Shown here: positions 8,397 through 16,265 of the stretch, piece after piece
Layout of the letters: each line of letters opens with the position of its first letter
How positions within the stretch are numbered: position 1 is the first letter of the stretch
Origin: Candidatus Microthrix parvicella Bio17-1
GTDB taxonomy: Bacteria > Actinomycetota > Acidimicrobiia > Acidimicrobiales > Microtrichaceae
NCBI RefSeq assembly: GCF_000299415.1
Contig: NZ_AMPG01000001.1
Location: 1,116,001 to 1,180,000, forward strand
Length of the DNA stretch: 64,000 nt
Direction of reading: 5' to 3'
Program-made: the position numbers and the translations under genes
The notes under the pieces: generated by a model
Database searches by the model: none
Told to the model about the DNA's origin: nothing
The model's input: only the letters and a program-made list of their open reading frames with translations

Positions 8397-8783
8397 ATGG
8401 AGTTCACTGAAGGGATGTCGAAGGTTGCCCAAGCCTTCGAGTTGGTTGGGGTGGGCATCCTGATCGTCGGCGCCTTGCTGGTTACATGGACCAGCGTCGT
8501 TGCACTGATCCGCGGGCAGCCGGCCTACGAGCAGAGCCGGATCCGCCTGGGTCGCACCCTGCTGTTGAGCCTCGAGGTGCTCGTCGCAGCCGACGTGATC
8601 AAGACCGTGGCGGTGGAGAGCACGGTCGAGAGCGTGGTCACCCTGGGCGTACTCGTCGTGGTGCGAACCGTGCTGAGCCTGTCGCTCGACGCCGAGGTCG
8701 ATGGCATCGCTCCGTGGCGCAGAAAGAAGTTCGAGGCCGAGCAGGCTGAGCGGGGGCTGTCCGAGTTGCCACCTCACCAGTAG
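8397..8783 (+). CDS. DUF1622 membrane protein
   Basis: The 128-residue protein has three hydrophobic segments (about residues 15-38, 54-70 and 77-95), with the family-like stretch RLGRTLLLSLEVLVAADVIKTV between the first two. It ends in a charged tail, APWRRKKFEAEQAERG. This matches DUF1622, small inner-membrane proteins of unknown function. The strong AAGGAG site eight bases before ATG fixes the start. It stands alone between an SDR operon and the VOC gene. Confidence 0.85.
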   Translation: MEFTEGMSKVAQAFELVGVGILIVGALLVTWTSVVALIRGQPAYEQSRIRLGRTLLLSLEVLVAADVIKTVAVESTVESVVTLGVLVVVRTVLSLSLDAEVDGIAPWRRKKFEAEQAERGLSELPPHQ

Positions 8784-8876
8784 ACCGGCGGCTCACGCGC
8801 TCCTCCGGAAACATGGGTCCGTGTACGAGGGTGCCAAGATCTCAGATCAGAACGGCAACGAGATCGGCCCGATGCG

Positions 8877-9341
8877 TTACAGGTGCGGCTCTTCCCCAGC
8901 GACGCTCCGCTGGCCCAGATCCTCGAAGAACCGCAGCAGGTAGCCGTCCGGATCCTGGACCCACACCTGGCGGTTACCCAGCTCGGTACTTCCCCGCCGG
9001 TACCAGCGGTCCTCCAAGGGAAGGAATGGCATCACGCCGTGGCGGTCGAGCGATTCGAGCAGTTCGCCGAGGCCGCCCGGGCATTCGATCTGCAGGTTGA
9101 CCCCGCGCCCAAAGGGTCGTTCCAGTGGCGCCACCTCGACGCGGTCGTTGGACTGAATCTCGTCCAGCATCAGCTCGGCGCCCGCGCGATCGAGGTAGAC
9201 AAATCGCTCCTCTGGGCGCTCGTAGGCGACCTCGAAGCCGAGAGCGTCGACGTAGAAGGCGCGGCTCGCGCCGAGGTCGCTCACCTTGAGTTCGGGCACC
9301 AGCCGAATTACGCCCACAGCGCTGAGATCGGTACGGCCCAC
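8877..9341 (-). CDS. VOC-family (glyoxalase/bleomycin-resistance fold) protein
   Basis: Up to 154 residues, with the paired beta-alpha-beta-beta-beta modules of VOC proteins: LVPELKVSDLGASRAFYVDALGF, then ERFVYLDRAGAELMLDE, and VWVQDPDGYLLRFFEDLG at the end. Such proteins bind small ligands, often antibiotics, or act as metalloenzymes; the His/Glu metal set is not obviously complete here. The family homology starts at VIRLVPEL, so GTG 9317 is as likely as GTG 9339-9341. Either start overlaps the end of the DUF4143 remnant upstream. Confidence 0.8.
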   Translation of the reverse strand: MGRTDLSAVGVIRLVPELKVSDLGASRAFYVDALGFEVAYERPEERFVYLDRAGAELMLDEIQSNDRVEVAPLERPFGRGVNLQIECPGGLGELLESLDRHGVMPFLPLEDRWYRRGSTELGNRQVWVQDPDGYLLRFFEDLGQRSVAGEEPHL

Positions 9342-9500
9342 ACATCATCACCAAGCGGCAGGATGTGTCGCCCGGCGTCCATGACGAGGTCGACCTCGTC
9401 GCGTTGGCAGTTTCGCCAATGAAACATGCCGTCGACACCTCCGACGCAGTCCAGCTGCGTGGCCAACTCGTTCACGACGAAGGTCTCGAACCCGTCGGCT
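9308..9500 (-). pseudogene. C-terminal fragment of a second DUF4143 ATPase
   Basis: Reading the minus strand from the neighbouring ATPase stop gives ETFVVNELATQL, FHWRNCQRDEVDLVMDAGRH and then ILPLGDDVWAVPISALWA, ending at a TAA (9308-9310). These are the last elements of DUF4143 proteins: the FE..V.NEL helix, the E-V-D-L strand and the terminal WAVP.SAL. The ATPase domain and the start codon are absent. The intact ATPase gene ends immediately before with a similar tail (EHIWAVPVTALF). It looks like the residue of a paralogue replaced or deleted by recombination. Confidence 0.7.
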
Positions 9501-10754
9501 TCACCGTCCGCCCTCGAAGAGCGCTGTCACCGGCACGGCCCAGATGTGTTCGTCGAGCTGGGTGACCAGGCGCCCGGTATGGACGACGAACGATCGAATC
9601 AGCCGTTCGCCGGCCGCCTCGGCAAATGCCCGCAGACCTCGGGCGTCGCTGATCGACACGGTTGAGGCCGACTTCACCTCGAACGCCAGGTACGAACCCG
9701 GTCCGTCTCGCAGCACGAGGTCGACCTCGTGGCCTGCCCGGGTGTCGCGCCAGTGCATCAATCGAGCGGGCGCGACCGACCAGGCCGATTGGGCCAGCAA
9801 CTCGTGGGCCACCAGGTTTTCCAGGAGTGACCCGCTCAGGGCTCGCTGGCGCACCAACCGCTCCGGGGACGTGTCCGCCGCCCATGCGGCCAGCGCCACG
9901 TCGCTCGTAAACACGCGTGGATGAGCGGTCACGCTCTGGTGCTCGTTGGGACGGACGGCCGGAACGCTTTCGAGCAGAAACGCCGTGGTGCAGAGTTCGA
10001 GGTAGCGCTGAAAAGTATCGGCGCTCATCGAGAGTTCCGATGCCGCTCGGCTGATGTTGAGGATCTGTCCCGGGTTCGCCGCCAGATACCTGAAGGTCTG
10101 GGCGAGCCGGGACCGATCCACCCGACTCCCCGCAAGGTTCATCGTCAGGACACCTTCGACGTAGGCCTCGATCAGCGCCCCTCGGAGCGCCGTGCCAGCC
10201 GCGGGGTTCAGCGCGATCGGGGGAAGGCCGCCGGCCACCAAAGCCTCGGTCAGGTCGAGCAGATCGATCGCCTCCCGTGGCTCGAGGGTCGGATCACCAG
10301 TCCACCAGTCAGCCAGCGTGGAACTTGGGGTCCCTGCCAGTTCGCTGCGTGTGAACGACGTCAGGCGGGCGCGCACCGCCCGACCGGCCAGCGGATCGCC
10401 ACCGCCCAGCGCACCTCGGCCGATGCGGGAGGAGCCGGTGAGCAGCACCTGTCCGAACCGACCCGACTGGTCCACCAGGCGCTTGACCGCCACGGTGAGG
10501 TCGGGGATGAGCTGAGCCTCATCGATGAGCACCGGGCCAGGCGACGCGTCGAGCACTCGAAACGCGTCAGCCTCCAGCGCCGCCAGATCGGCGGGATCGG
10601 ACAGGTCGAACACCGTCTCGAAGGCGCGCTCGGTGGCTATCCGACGAGCGAGCGTCGTCTTGCCGACCGACCGGCCTCCTTCGATGACAACGACCTTGGC
10701 CGAGTCAAGCAACCGTCCAATCGTCGGCTCTATGCCTCGCCGTAGGAGCCCCAT
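9501..10754 (-). CDS. AAA-type ATPase with DUF4143 C-terminal domain
   Basis: The 417-residue relative of the ATPase at 3.3-4.4 kb has Walker A EGGRSVGKTT (25-34), Walker B PVLIDEAQLIPDL and the arginine-rich LLTGSSRIGRGAL. The DUF4143 region has FLLESVPAVRPNEH, LLENLVAHELL, HEVDLVL and FEVKSAST; the last two give the PD-(D/E)xK-like E-x-D...E-x-K pattern. The two copies are clearly diverged and of the same unknown function. It is a single gene; two direct repeats lie just upstream of the ATG. Confidence 0.87.
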   Translation of the reverse strand: MGLLRRGIEPTIGRLLDSAKVVVIEGGRSVGKTTLARRIATERAFETVFDLSDPADLAALEADAFRVLDASPGPVLIDEAQLIPDLTVAVKRLVDQSGRFGQVLLTGSSRIGRGALGGGDPLAGRAVRARLTSFTRSELAGTPSSTLADWWTGDPTLEPREAIDLLDLTEALVAGGLPPIALNPAAGTALRGALIEAYVEGVLTMNLAGSRVDRSRLAQTFRYLAANPGQILNISRAASELSMSADTFQRYLELCTTAFLLESVPAVRPNEHQSVTAHPRVFTSDVALAAWAADTSPERLVRQRALSGSLLENLVAHELLAQSAWSVAPARLMHWRDTRAGHEVDLVLRDGPGSYLAFEVKSASTVSISDARGLRAFAEAAGERLIRSFVVHTGRLVTQLDEHIWAVPVTALFEGGR

Positions 10755-10768
10755 GCGCCCAGACTAGT

Positions 10769-10801
10769 GCTTTTTCAGTGTCCAGCCTATGGCTTTTTCA
10801 G
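10769..10801 (-). repeat. Two CTGAAAAAGC direct repeats upstream of the DUF4143 ATPase
   Basis: On the minus strand CTGAAAAAGC occurs twice, 23 bp apart, 15-47 bp before the ATPase start. The repeats are unusually A-rich for this DNA, and TGGACA lies between them. They could be a promoter or operator pair; no factor is known. Confidence 0.5.
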
Positions 10802-10829
10802 AGTTCAGGGCTGGGTATTCGCTGGATCG

Positions 10830-11099
10830 TCAGGCGAGCCGCAGGAACATCTTCTCGACCTCATCGATCGGGTAGCCCTCCGCCTCGGCCTTGTCCGGGT
10901 TGGAGATGCAGTACTCCATACCGGCGCTGACCAGGCGAAACCCCGTGCGCTCCAACGCCCGGTTGGCGGCGGAGATCTGGGTGACGAGGTCTCGACACTC
11001 CCGACCCTCCTCCAGCATGCGCTCGATGCCTTGGATCTGACCGCCGATGCGACGAAGTCGCTTCCTCAGGTCGTCGACGACCTCCTCGGGCAGATCCAC
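10830..11099 (-). CDS. DUF156 transcriptional regulator, CstR-like (CsoR/RcnR family)
   Basis: The 89-residue all-helical repressor starts at GTG. The DNA-contact helix LRKRLRRIGGQIQGI is followed by Cys35 (GRECRDLVTQISAANRAL) and Cys64 (GMEYCIS). Copper-sensing CsoR has Cys-His-Cys; the His position here is Gly60, leaving two cysteines as in CstR, the persulfide sensor. Reactive-sulfur sensing is therefore more likely than copper sensing, although this is inference. It lies 2 bp downstream of a Cys-rich small gene, and a perfect CsoR-type operator lies at 11289-11308, so autoregulation is expected. Confidence 0.82.
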   Translation of the reverse strand: MDLPEEVVDDLRKRLRRIGGQIQGIERMLEEGRECRDLVTQISAANRALERTGFRLVSAGMEYCISNPDKAEAEGYPIDEVEKMFLRLA

Positions 11100-11101
11100 T
11101 G

Positions 11102-11281
11102 CTACACCTTGGCGCCGCGTCGACCGAACCACGACCGCTTCGCTGTGGAGTTGCCGGCGCCTCGGGCGTGGCCCTGGCAGCGATCTGCAGGGGCCACGTC
11201 GCCGAGCACCTGCTCGATGTGGCTGCCGCAGCCGGCGTAGGTCGGTCGTTGACAGGTTGGGCACGTCACTCGTTGGCACAT
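11102..11281 (-). CDS. Small Cys-rich protein paired with the CstR-like regulator
   Basis: This 59-residue protein has a zinc-knuckle-like N-terminus: CPTC (7-10), PTYAGCGSHIEQVLG with Cys18 and His21, and ADRCQG with Cys35. The C-terminal half is basic and disordered-looking. Short proteins with this C-x2-C-x7-C-x2-H layout recur in actinobacteria, but I know no assigned role; metal or thiol binding is likely. ATG 11281 is chosen because a TATCAT -10-like box lies six bases upstream, implying leaderless mRNA. GTG 11287 is possible but would abut the operator. Confidence 0.7.
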   Translation of the reverse strand: MCQRVTCPTCQRPTYAGCGSHIEQVLGDVAPADRCQGHARGAGNSTAKRSWFGRRGAKV

Positions 11282-11288
11282 GCTCACA

Positions 11289-11308
11289 TGATACCCCTAG
11301 GGGTATCA
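11289..11308. promoter_or_regulatory. Perfect CsoR/CstR-type operator palindrome
   Basis: TGATACCCCTAGGGGTATCA is a perfect 20-bp palindrome matching the known TACCCC-GGGGTA operator pattern of the CsoR/RcnR/CstR family. On the minus strand it overlaps TATCAT, a plausible -10 box for the Cys-rich gene, so repressor binding would block RNA polymerase. It also covers the stop codon of the MBL gene. Confidence 0.85.
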
Positions 11309-12274
11309 GGATGCAACCGCCCCTGCCCCACCACCCCTCACGGTTTGGAGCGGCTCAAGCACCTGCACCGGCAGATTGGGATCGACGGCGGCAACCTCCT
11401 CGACGAACCCGCCAAGGTTGACGTTGAAGGAGTACCCCATCTCGGCGTCGACAGGACGAAAGAAGTCATCGTGGTGATGGGCGATAATCAGGCCAGGGTC
11501 GACCGCAGCGATGATGCGGCGGGTGAAGTTGGGCGACCACAGCCGTCCGGCAATCCCGCACAACAGCACATCGACCCCCGTCGTGGAGATCTCATCATCG
11601 ATCAGGTCGGCCGAGCCCTGGTGGTACATCGTGATGCCGGCGACCTCGATCGTGAACGCCCAGACCTGGCCACAGCGATACTCCCGGCCGCCGAGGTGCT
11701 TGAGGGATCCACACGTCAGCTCGCCGTCCATGGGCACCTTGCGGCCCAGCAGCAACTTTGAATGCAGGCTCGGGGTAAACGAAATCGTGAACGGGCCGAT
11801 CTCATACCGTCGACGCGGCTCGACCACCACCGCCTGCTCGGCCAGCCCGAACAGGCCGAGCAGGTGCCGCACCGACTCCGAGCCGTATACCGGGCAGCCG
11901 TGGGCGGCGGCCAGGTGGGGCACGTCGACTGCGTGGTCGAAGTGGCTATGACCGACGAGCACCGCATCGGCGTTGGGCAGCACGCGGTCAACCATCGCCG
12001 CGTCGCTCTGCAACACGCGGTTACGGGCCAGGTCGCCCAGGGACACCCGGGACAGGTAAGGGTCGATCACGATCGTCGTGCCCTCGTAGGCGAGCCGGAA
12101 CCCGGCGGTTCCCAGCCATTGGATCTCCAGGCCGACCGGGAGGCCGACCTCGTGGCTGCCCCAGTTGAGATCGGCCTGAACGCTCGGGTCGTTGCGGTGA
12201 CGAACCGAGCCGATCATCGCCGAAACGCGAGACGGGCCAAGGTGTCGTAGGTCCATGTGTGAAGGATCCTCCAT
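11306..12274 (-). CDS. MBL-fold metal-dependent hydrolase (UlaG-like)
   Basis: The protein is up to 322 residues. After a variable N-terminus, IQWLGTAGFRLAYEGTTIVIDPY begins the fold. The metal motif GHSHFDH (HxHxDH) follows, then FTPSLHS with the third His, MYHQGSADLID with Asp, and IIAHHHDDFF with further His near the C-terminus. This is the UlaG-like lactonase/phosphodiesterase branch rather than the ETHE1 persulfide dioxygenases. ATG 12256, 11 bases after GGAGG, is an alternative start. It lies 24 bp after the GH27 gene in the same direction and may share its transcript. Its substrate is unknown. Confidence 0.82.
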   Translation of the reverse strand: MEDPSHMDLRHLGPSRVSAMIGSVRHRNDPSVQADLNWGSHEVGLPVGLEIQWLGTAGFRLAYEGTTIVIDPYLSRVSLGDLARNRVLQSDAAMVDRVLPNADAVLVGHSHFDHAVDVPHLAAAHGCPVYGSESVRHLLGLFGLAEQAVVVEPRRRYEIGPFTISFTPSLHSKLLLGRKVPMDGELTCGSLKHLGGREYRCGQVWAFTIEVAGITMYHQGSADLIDDEISTTGVDVLLCGIAGRLWSPNFTRRIIAAVDPGLIIAHHHDDFFRPVDAEMGYSFNVNLGGFVEEVAAVDPNLPVQVLEPLQTVRGGGAGAVAS

Positions 12275-12298
12275 CGTCGGGACAGCCCGGTGGGTTGC

Positions 12299-13765
12299 TC
12301 AATCGGTCTGACGGCACACGTAGGCCACCGAGGCGAACGGCGCCAGCTCGACGTCGAGCCGATCCAGGCGGCCGACGTCCCGCATCCGCCAGACATCGCG
12401 CACCTCGGCATCGCCGTCCCAGCCGACCTCGCCGAGCGGGAGGCTCACCCGTCGCGTCCGACGCCCCATGTTGGTGATCGACACCGCCAACGAGCCATCC
12501 GCCAGTGGCTTGGCGAGCACCCACGGGCGAAAGCGGGGCGAGACCTTGCGGGCCTGGACGCCCAGCTCGTCCTGGTTGATCGCCAGAATCTCGGGGTTGG
12601 TCAGCAACCGCCGGTCGAACTCGCCGGTTGAGGCCAGGTCGTGGGAGGTGAGCAGCGGAGCCGCCATCATGGCCCACAGGGTCATGTGGCTGTGGGCCTG
12701 CACGTCGCTGATGCCGCGAAAGCTCCACACCTTGGGCCGGGGCCCCTTGGGCAGCCGCAACTCCCCGGTGCTCCTGCCCCGACCCCGATTGCCGACCAGC
12801 AGCATGTCGGGATCGTTCCAGTGGCCCGGCCGGGCGTAGCGGTTCAGCTTCACGTTGCGGGCGGCGAGGCCGCGCACGCCGAGCGGCAGCCAGGAGTAGG
12901 AGTCGAAGATGTCGGGCGTGGTCCGCCAGAGGGAGCCGCCAAGGTCGGCGGCCCAGCGCCAGGGTTGACGCAGGCCCCACTCGCACACGCTGAACACGAT
13001 CGACCGGTCGGCCTCGGCGAGCGCCCGCCCCATGGCCCCGTAGCGTTCGATGGCGGCGTCCCGGCCGACGGGGGCGTGGCAGTAGTCGTACTTCAACAGA
13101 TCGACGCCCCACTCGGCGTAGGCCGCGGCGTCGACCTGCTCATGGCCCAGGCTGCCGAAACACCCTCCGCAGGTGAGCTCGGCGGCATCAGAGTAGATGC
13201 CCAGCTTCAGGCCCAGCTGGTGGACCCGCTCGGCGACCGGGGCGATGCCCCCGGGGAACGTCTCAGGGTTGGTCAGTGGTCGACCATCGGCGGAGCGAGC
13301 GGAGGCATGCCAGAAATCGTCGATGTTGATGTACGAGTAGCCGAGGTCGCGCATGCCGGTGTCGACCATCGCCTGAGCCACCGCCAACACCACCTCGGCG
13401 CTGACCGTGGCGCCGTACACGTTCCACGAGTTCCAGCCCATCGGTGGGGTCAACGCCAGCGTGCCGCCAAGGCACAGGGTGACCGGCTCGACAATCGCGC
13501 CCAGCGCGTTGGTGGCGGTCACCACCAACGCGTGCTCACCGGGACCGGCCGGGGCCACGCCCCTGACAATGCCGTCGCCATCCACGGTGAGCCCGTCGGG
13601 CAGCCCGGCGACCTCAAAGCGGAGTGGTCGCTCGCCGCTGACGGCGAGCGGATGGATCAGCTCGGTTCCCGGCCGGACCCCGAAGCGACGGGCGCCGTGC
13701 AGCTGCGGAGGGCCGGCAAACGGATCGAACGAGGCGATGTCGGGGGTGGACATTGCGCCGACCAT
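12299..13765 (-). CDS. GH27 alpha-galactosidase
   Basis: The protein is about 488 residues. Residues 40-100 resemble a putative-Ig (He_PIG) module (LRFEVAGLPDGLTVDGDG). The GH27 barrel follows with PPMGWNSWN, YSYINIDDFW, GLKLGIYSDA and TCGGCFGSLGHE. Nucleophile Asp227 lies in LLKYDYC, acid/base Asp285 in RTTPDIFDSY, and GHWNDPDML comes later. It hydrolyses terminal alpha-galactosyl (or related) residues. No signal peptide is visible, so it is probably cytoplasmic, acting on imported oligosaccharide. ATG 13765 follows GGGGGG by six bases. It lies between the cupin and MBL genes on the same strand. Confidence 0.92.
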   Translation of the reverse strand: MVGAMSTPDIASFDPFAGPPQLHGARRFGVRPGTELIHPLAVSGERPLRFEVAGLPDGLTVDGDGIVRGVAPAGPGEHALVVTATNALGAIVEPVTLCLGGTLALTPPMGWNSWNVYGATVSAEVVLAVAQAMVDTGMRDLGYSYINIDDFWHASARSADGRPLTNPETFPGGIAPVAERVHQLGLKLGIYSDAAELTCGGCFGSLGHEQVDAAAYAEWGVDLLKYDYCHAPVGRDAAIERYGAMGRALAEADRSIVFSVCEWGLRQPWRWAADLGGSLWRTTPDIFDSYSWLPLGVRGLAARNVKLNRYARPGHWNDPDMLLVGNRGRGRSTGELRLPKGPRPKVWSFRGISDVQAHSHMTLWAMMAAPLLTSHDLASTGEFDRRLLTNPEILAINQDELGVQARKVSPRFRPWVLAKPLADGSLAVSITNMGRRTRRVSLPLGEVGWDGDAEVRDVWRMRDVGRLDRLDVELAPFASVAYVCRQTD

Positions 13766-13826
13766 ACCGAGCCCCCCATCGGCGGACACCCATTCATTGA
13801 TGGACGCGGCGCGTTGACGCCCGTTC

Positions 13827-14243
13827 TCAGCCTGGAATCGGGGCCAACGGACGATGCTCGCCGCGAGGCCCCGGGGTGATGTTGACCACCTGCCCGGGTT
13901 CGACCAGGCGGATGAGATGCCAGACACCCTTCGGCACCACGAGGGCCTGGCCCGGCCCGACCCGGACGGTCCGTGTGCCAGAGTCGAGTTCGAGGTCCAC
14001 ATCGATCACGCCGGAGACCGTGATCAACACCTCGTCGCCGTCCGGGTGCATCTCACCGCTGTGTGGCGGCATGGAGTCCGCCGTCAACGAGCCGAGGCCG
14101 ATCGTGTGCCCTTCGAGGCGCACGGGCGGTCCGGACCCATGTGCCATCAGGCAGACCTCGCCGTGGGATGCCGACAGTCCGATCACCTCGCCCGCCATGT
14201 CGATCACCGTGCCCGGCTCGATCTCGCCGCTGTGCTCATCCAT
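13827..14243 (-). CDS. Cupin-domain protein
   Basis: The 138-residue single cupin has the sugar/metal-binding barrel motifs GEMHPDGDEVLITVSGVIDVDLE (motif 1, with His, Asp/Glu and Glu) and GQALVVPKGVWHLIRL (motif 2, with His). These may bind a metal and a small acid or sugar. ATG 14243 is preferred over longer frames because AAGGGGAG stands eight bases upstream. It precedes the GH27 gene by 61 bp and may be the first gene of a carbohydrate-processing transcript. Its role there is a guess. Confidence 0.8.
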   Translation of the reverse strand: MDEHSGEIEPGTVIDMAGEVIGLSASHGEVCLMAHGSGPPVRLEGHTIGLGSLTADSMPPHSGEMHPDGDEVLITVSGVIDVDLELDSGTRTVRVGPGQALVVPKGVWHLIRLVEPGQVVNITPGPRGEHRPLAPIPG

Positions 14244-14357
14244 GTACCCGCTCCCCTTCTCGACGGCAGACGATTCGAGCGTGCTACAGCCGGGTCTGAG
14301 ATGCAACGCAGCGGGATGTGATGAACTTCGTTGACCAACCGGAGGAAGGGCGCACCG

Positions 14358-16118
14358 ATGCCACCCAGATCACATCACGTCAGCCGCATCGGAGCCGCCG
14401 TGACCGCATTTCTGATGCTGACTGCGGGCGCCACGGTTGCGACGACCGGCACCGCATCGGCATCGGCATCGGCATCGGCATCGGCAGGCTCCACCGTGGC
14501 CGACATCGTCGAGCTGTTGCCGCTGTCCACCTCGAAAGACCGCCGCATCGTCGACTCGCAGGGTCGTGACATGTTGTTGCGCGGCGCCAACGTCAACTCG
14601 CTGGGCGAGTACTGGCAGGGCGTGCCCAAGCTAGATCCCACCATTCCGGTGAGTGAGGCCGACTGGGAGCGGATGGCGGCTCACGGCTTCAGCGTGATCC
14701 GCCTGCTGATCACCTGGTCGCGGGTGGAGCCCACTCGGGGCACCATCGACCAGGGCTACCTGGACGAGGTGGACGCCTACGTCCGTTCTGCCGCCGAGCA
14801 CGGCATGTACAGCGTGATCGACATGCACCAGGATGCCTACTCGGCGTTCATCTTCACGACCGACCCGGCCGACTGCCCCGATGGAACGACCCCGGCGAAG
14901 GGGTGGGACGGAGCCCCCGCCTGGGCCACGTTGACCGATGGTCTGTCCACCTGCCTCACCAATGGCGAACGCAACAGCTCCCCCGCGGTCAACCGAGCCT
15001 GGAACCACTTCTACGACAACACCGACGGCATCCGCGACCGGTTCGTCGCCACCTGGGGGGCGGTGGCCAAACGGTTCGCAGGTCGGAGCGAGGTGGCCGG
15101 ATTCGACGTGCTCAACGAGCCGGAGAACCCCAAGCCCGCCGGCGAGCTGGCACCGACCTACAACGAGTTTTTGGCCGAGACGATCGGCTCGATCCGCGCA
15201 GCCCAGGCCAACGCACCATTCGGACAACTGATCTTGATCGAACCCGCCCTTCCCGCAGGCGACCAAAGCCGCGGCCTGGTGATCCCCGACCCGGCTGCGG
15301 TCAACCTCGACACCACCAACGTGGTCGCATCGGTGCACAACTATTCCGAATCGATCGAGAACGGCTTCACCATCGAGGGCCTCAACGAGGTGGTCGATGG
15401 GCTGACCACCGTTATCGGGGTGCCGAACTGGGGCGGCGAATACGGGTTCTGGGACACCGGCCCCGAAACACTGGTCAAGGCTCGGCGCTACGCCACCGAC
15501 GAGGACCGGCTGGCCTGGGGCGGGGCCTGGTGGCAGTGGCGCCAGTCGTGTGGCGACCCGCACACCTTGCAATGGATCGACGGGAAGGTGGTGTCACCTG
15601 CCGGTGTGGAGGTCCATCTGAACAAGCAGGAGTGCCCGGCCAACATCGACTTGGGTCCCAACGACGCGTTTCTGGACATCCTGGGCCGCGGCTACCCCCG
15701 TGCCACACCGGGCCGCATCACCGAGCTGCGCAGCGACCCGGACACCGGGTTCCTGTCCATGGCCGCCACCGCACCCAAACCGGGTGGCGAGTTGGTGGTT
15801 TGGACCCCAACGACAGCCGATTCCACCCATCCAGTGGAGACGCGCAATCTGATCAATGTGGCGGAGACCGAGGTGCCCGGTGGCCGTCTCATCACCGCCA
15901 CGGTTGGATCCGCCGGGGACTACCGCCTGTGGGTCGGGCCGGTCGACGAGGCGCCGGCCGCGCCCGCATCACCATCGGGCCCAGCACCAACATCGGGCCC
16001 CTCAGCACCGTCGGCACCACCGAGCGGACCCGCGTCGACGCCTTCCGCCCCAACGCAATCCAACACGTCGGCGACCGGTAGGGCCTCTGTGCCCCTCCCC
16101 CCGAAGTTCACCGGCTAG
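14358..16118 (+). CDS. Secreted GH5 glycosidase, endoglycosylceramidase-like
   Basis: The 586-residue protein has an N-terminal signal peptide (basic MPPRSHHVSR, hydrophobic 11-28, then an Ala-Ser repeat). The GH5 barrel has RGANVNSLGEYW, GFSVIRLLITWSRVEP and YSVIDMHQDAYS. Acid/base Glu254 lies in DVLNEPE, and nucleophile Glu361 in NWGGEYGFW. The long inserts and the DMHQD and NEP context resemble endoglycoceramidases and related GH5 enzymes cleaving glycolipid heads. A beta-rich C-terminal domain (about 440-540) precedes a 45-residue Pro/Ser/Thr tail. GGAGGAAGG eight bases before ATG fixes the start. It is divergent from the cupin and GH27 genes. Confidence 0.85.
   Translation: MPPRSHHVSRIGAAVTAFLMLTAGATVATTGTASASASASASAGSTVADIVELLPLSTSKDRRIVDSQGRDMLLRGANVNSLGEYWQGVPKLDPTIPVSEADWERMAAHGFSVIRLLITWSRVEPTRGTIDQGYLDEVDAYVRSAAEHGMYSVIDMHQDAYSAFIFTTDPADCPDGTTPAKGWDGAPAWATLTDGLSTCLTNGERNSSPAVNRAWNHFYDNTDGIRDRFVATWGAVAKRFAGRSEVAGFDVLNEPENPKPAGELAPTYNEFLAETIGSIRAAQANAPFGQLILIEPALPAGDQSRGLVIPDPAAVNLDTTNVVASVHNYSESIENGFTIEGLNEVVDGLTTVIGVPNWGGEYGFWDTGPETLVKARRYATDEDRLAWGGAWWQWRQSCGDPHTLQWIDGKVVSPAGVEVHLNKQECPANIDLGPNDAFLDILGRGYPRATPGRITELRSDPDTGFLSMAATAPKPGGELVVWTPTTADSTHPVETRNLINVAETEVPGGRLITATVGSAGDYRLWVGPVDEAPAAPASPSGPAPTSGPSAPSAPPSGPASTPSAPTQSNTSATGRASVPLPPKFTG
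14452..14484 (+). repeat. GCATCG hexanucleotide repeat in the GH5 signal region
   Basis: About five tandem GCATCG units encode an (Ala-Ser)n run just after the signal-peptide core. Slippage would lengthen or shorten the linker without a frameshift. Confidence 0.75.
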
Positions 16119-16265
16119 TTCCAATGGCCTGAAGCGCCCCAGGCGAGATCGGATTCACCAAACCCGGGACGCTTTGCGACGTCGACCGTCCTGTGATCGC
16201 CCCAACCCAGGGCGCAACCCGACACCTGCTCTGATGACAGTCCCGCCGAGAAGGGCCGACCGGGG

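Noticed and set aside
13766-14002. N-terminal extension of the GH27 frame over the cupin gene
   Set aside because: It is Trp/Arg/Ser-rich shadow sequence antisense in character; a good start with GGGGGG lies at 13765.
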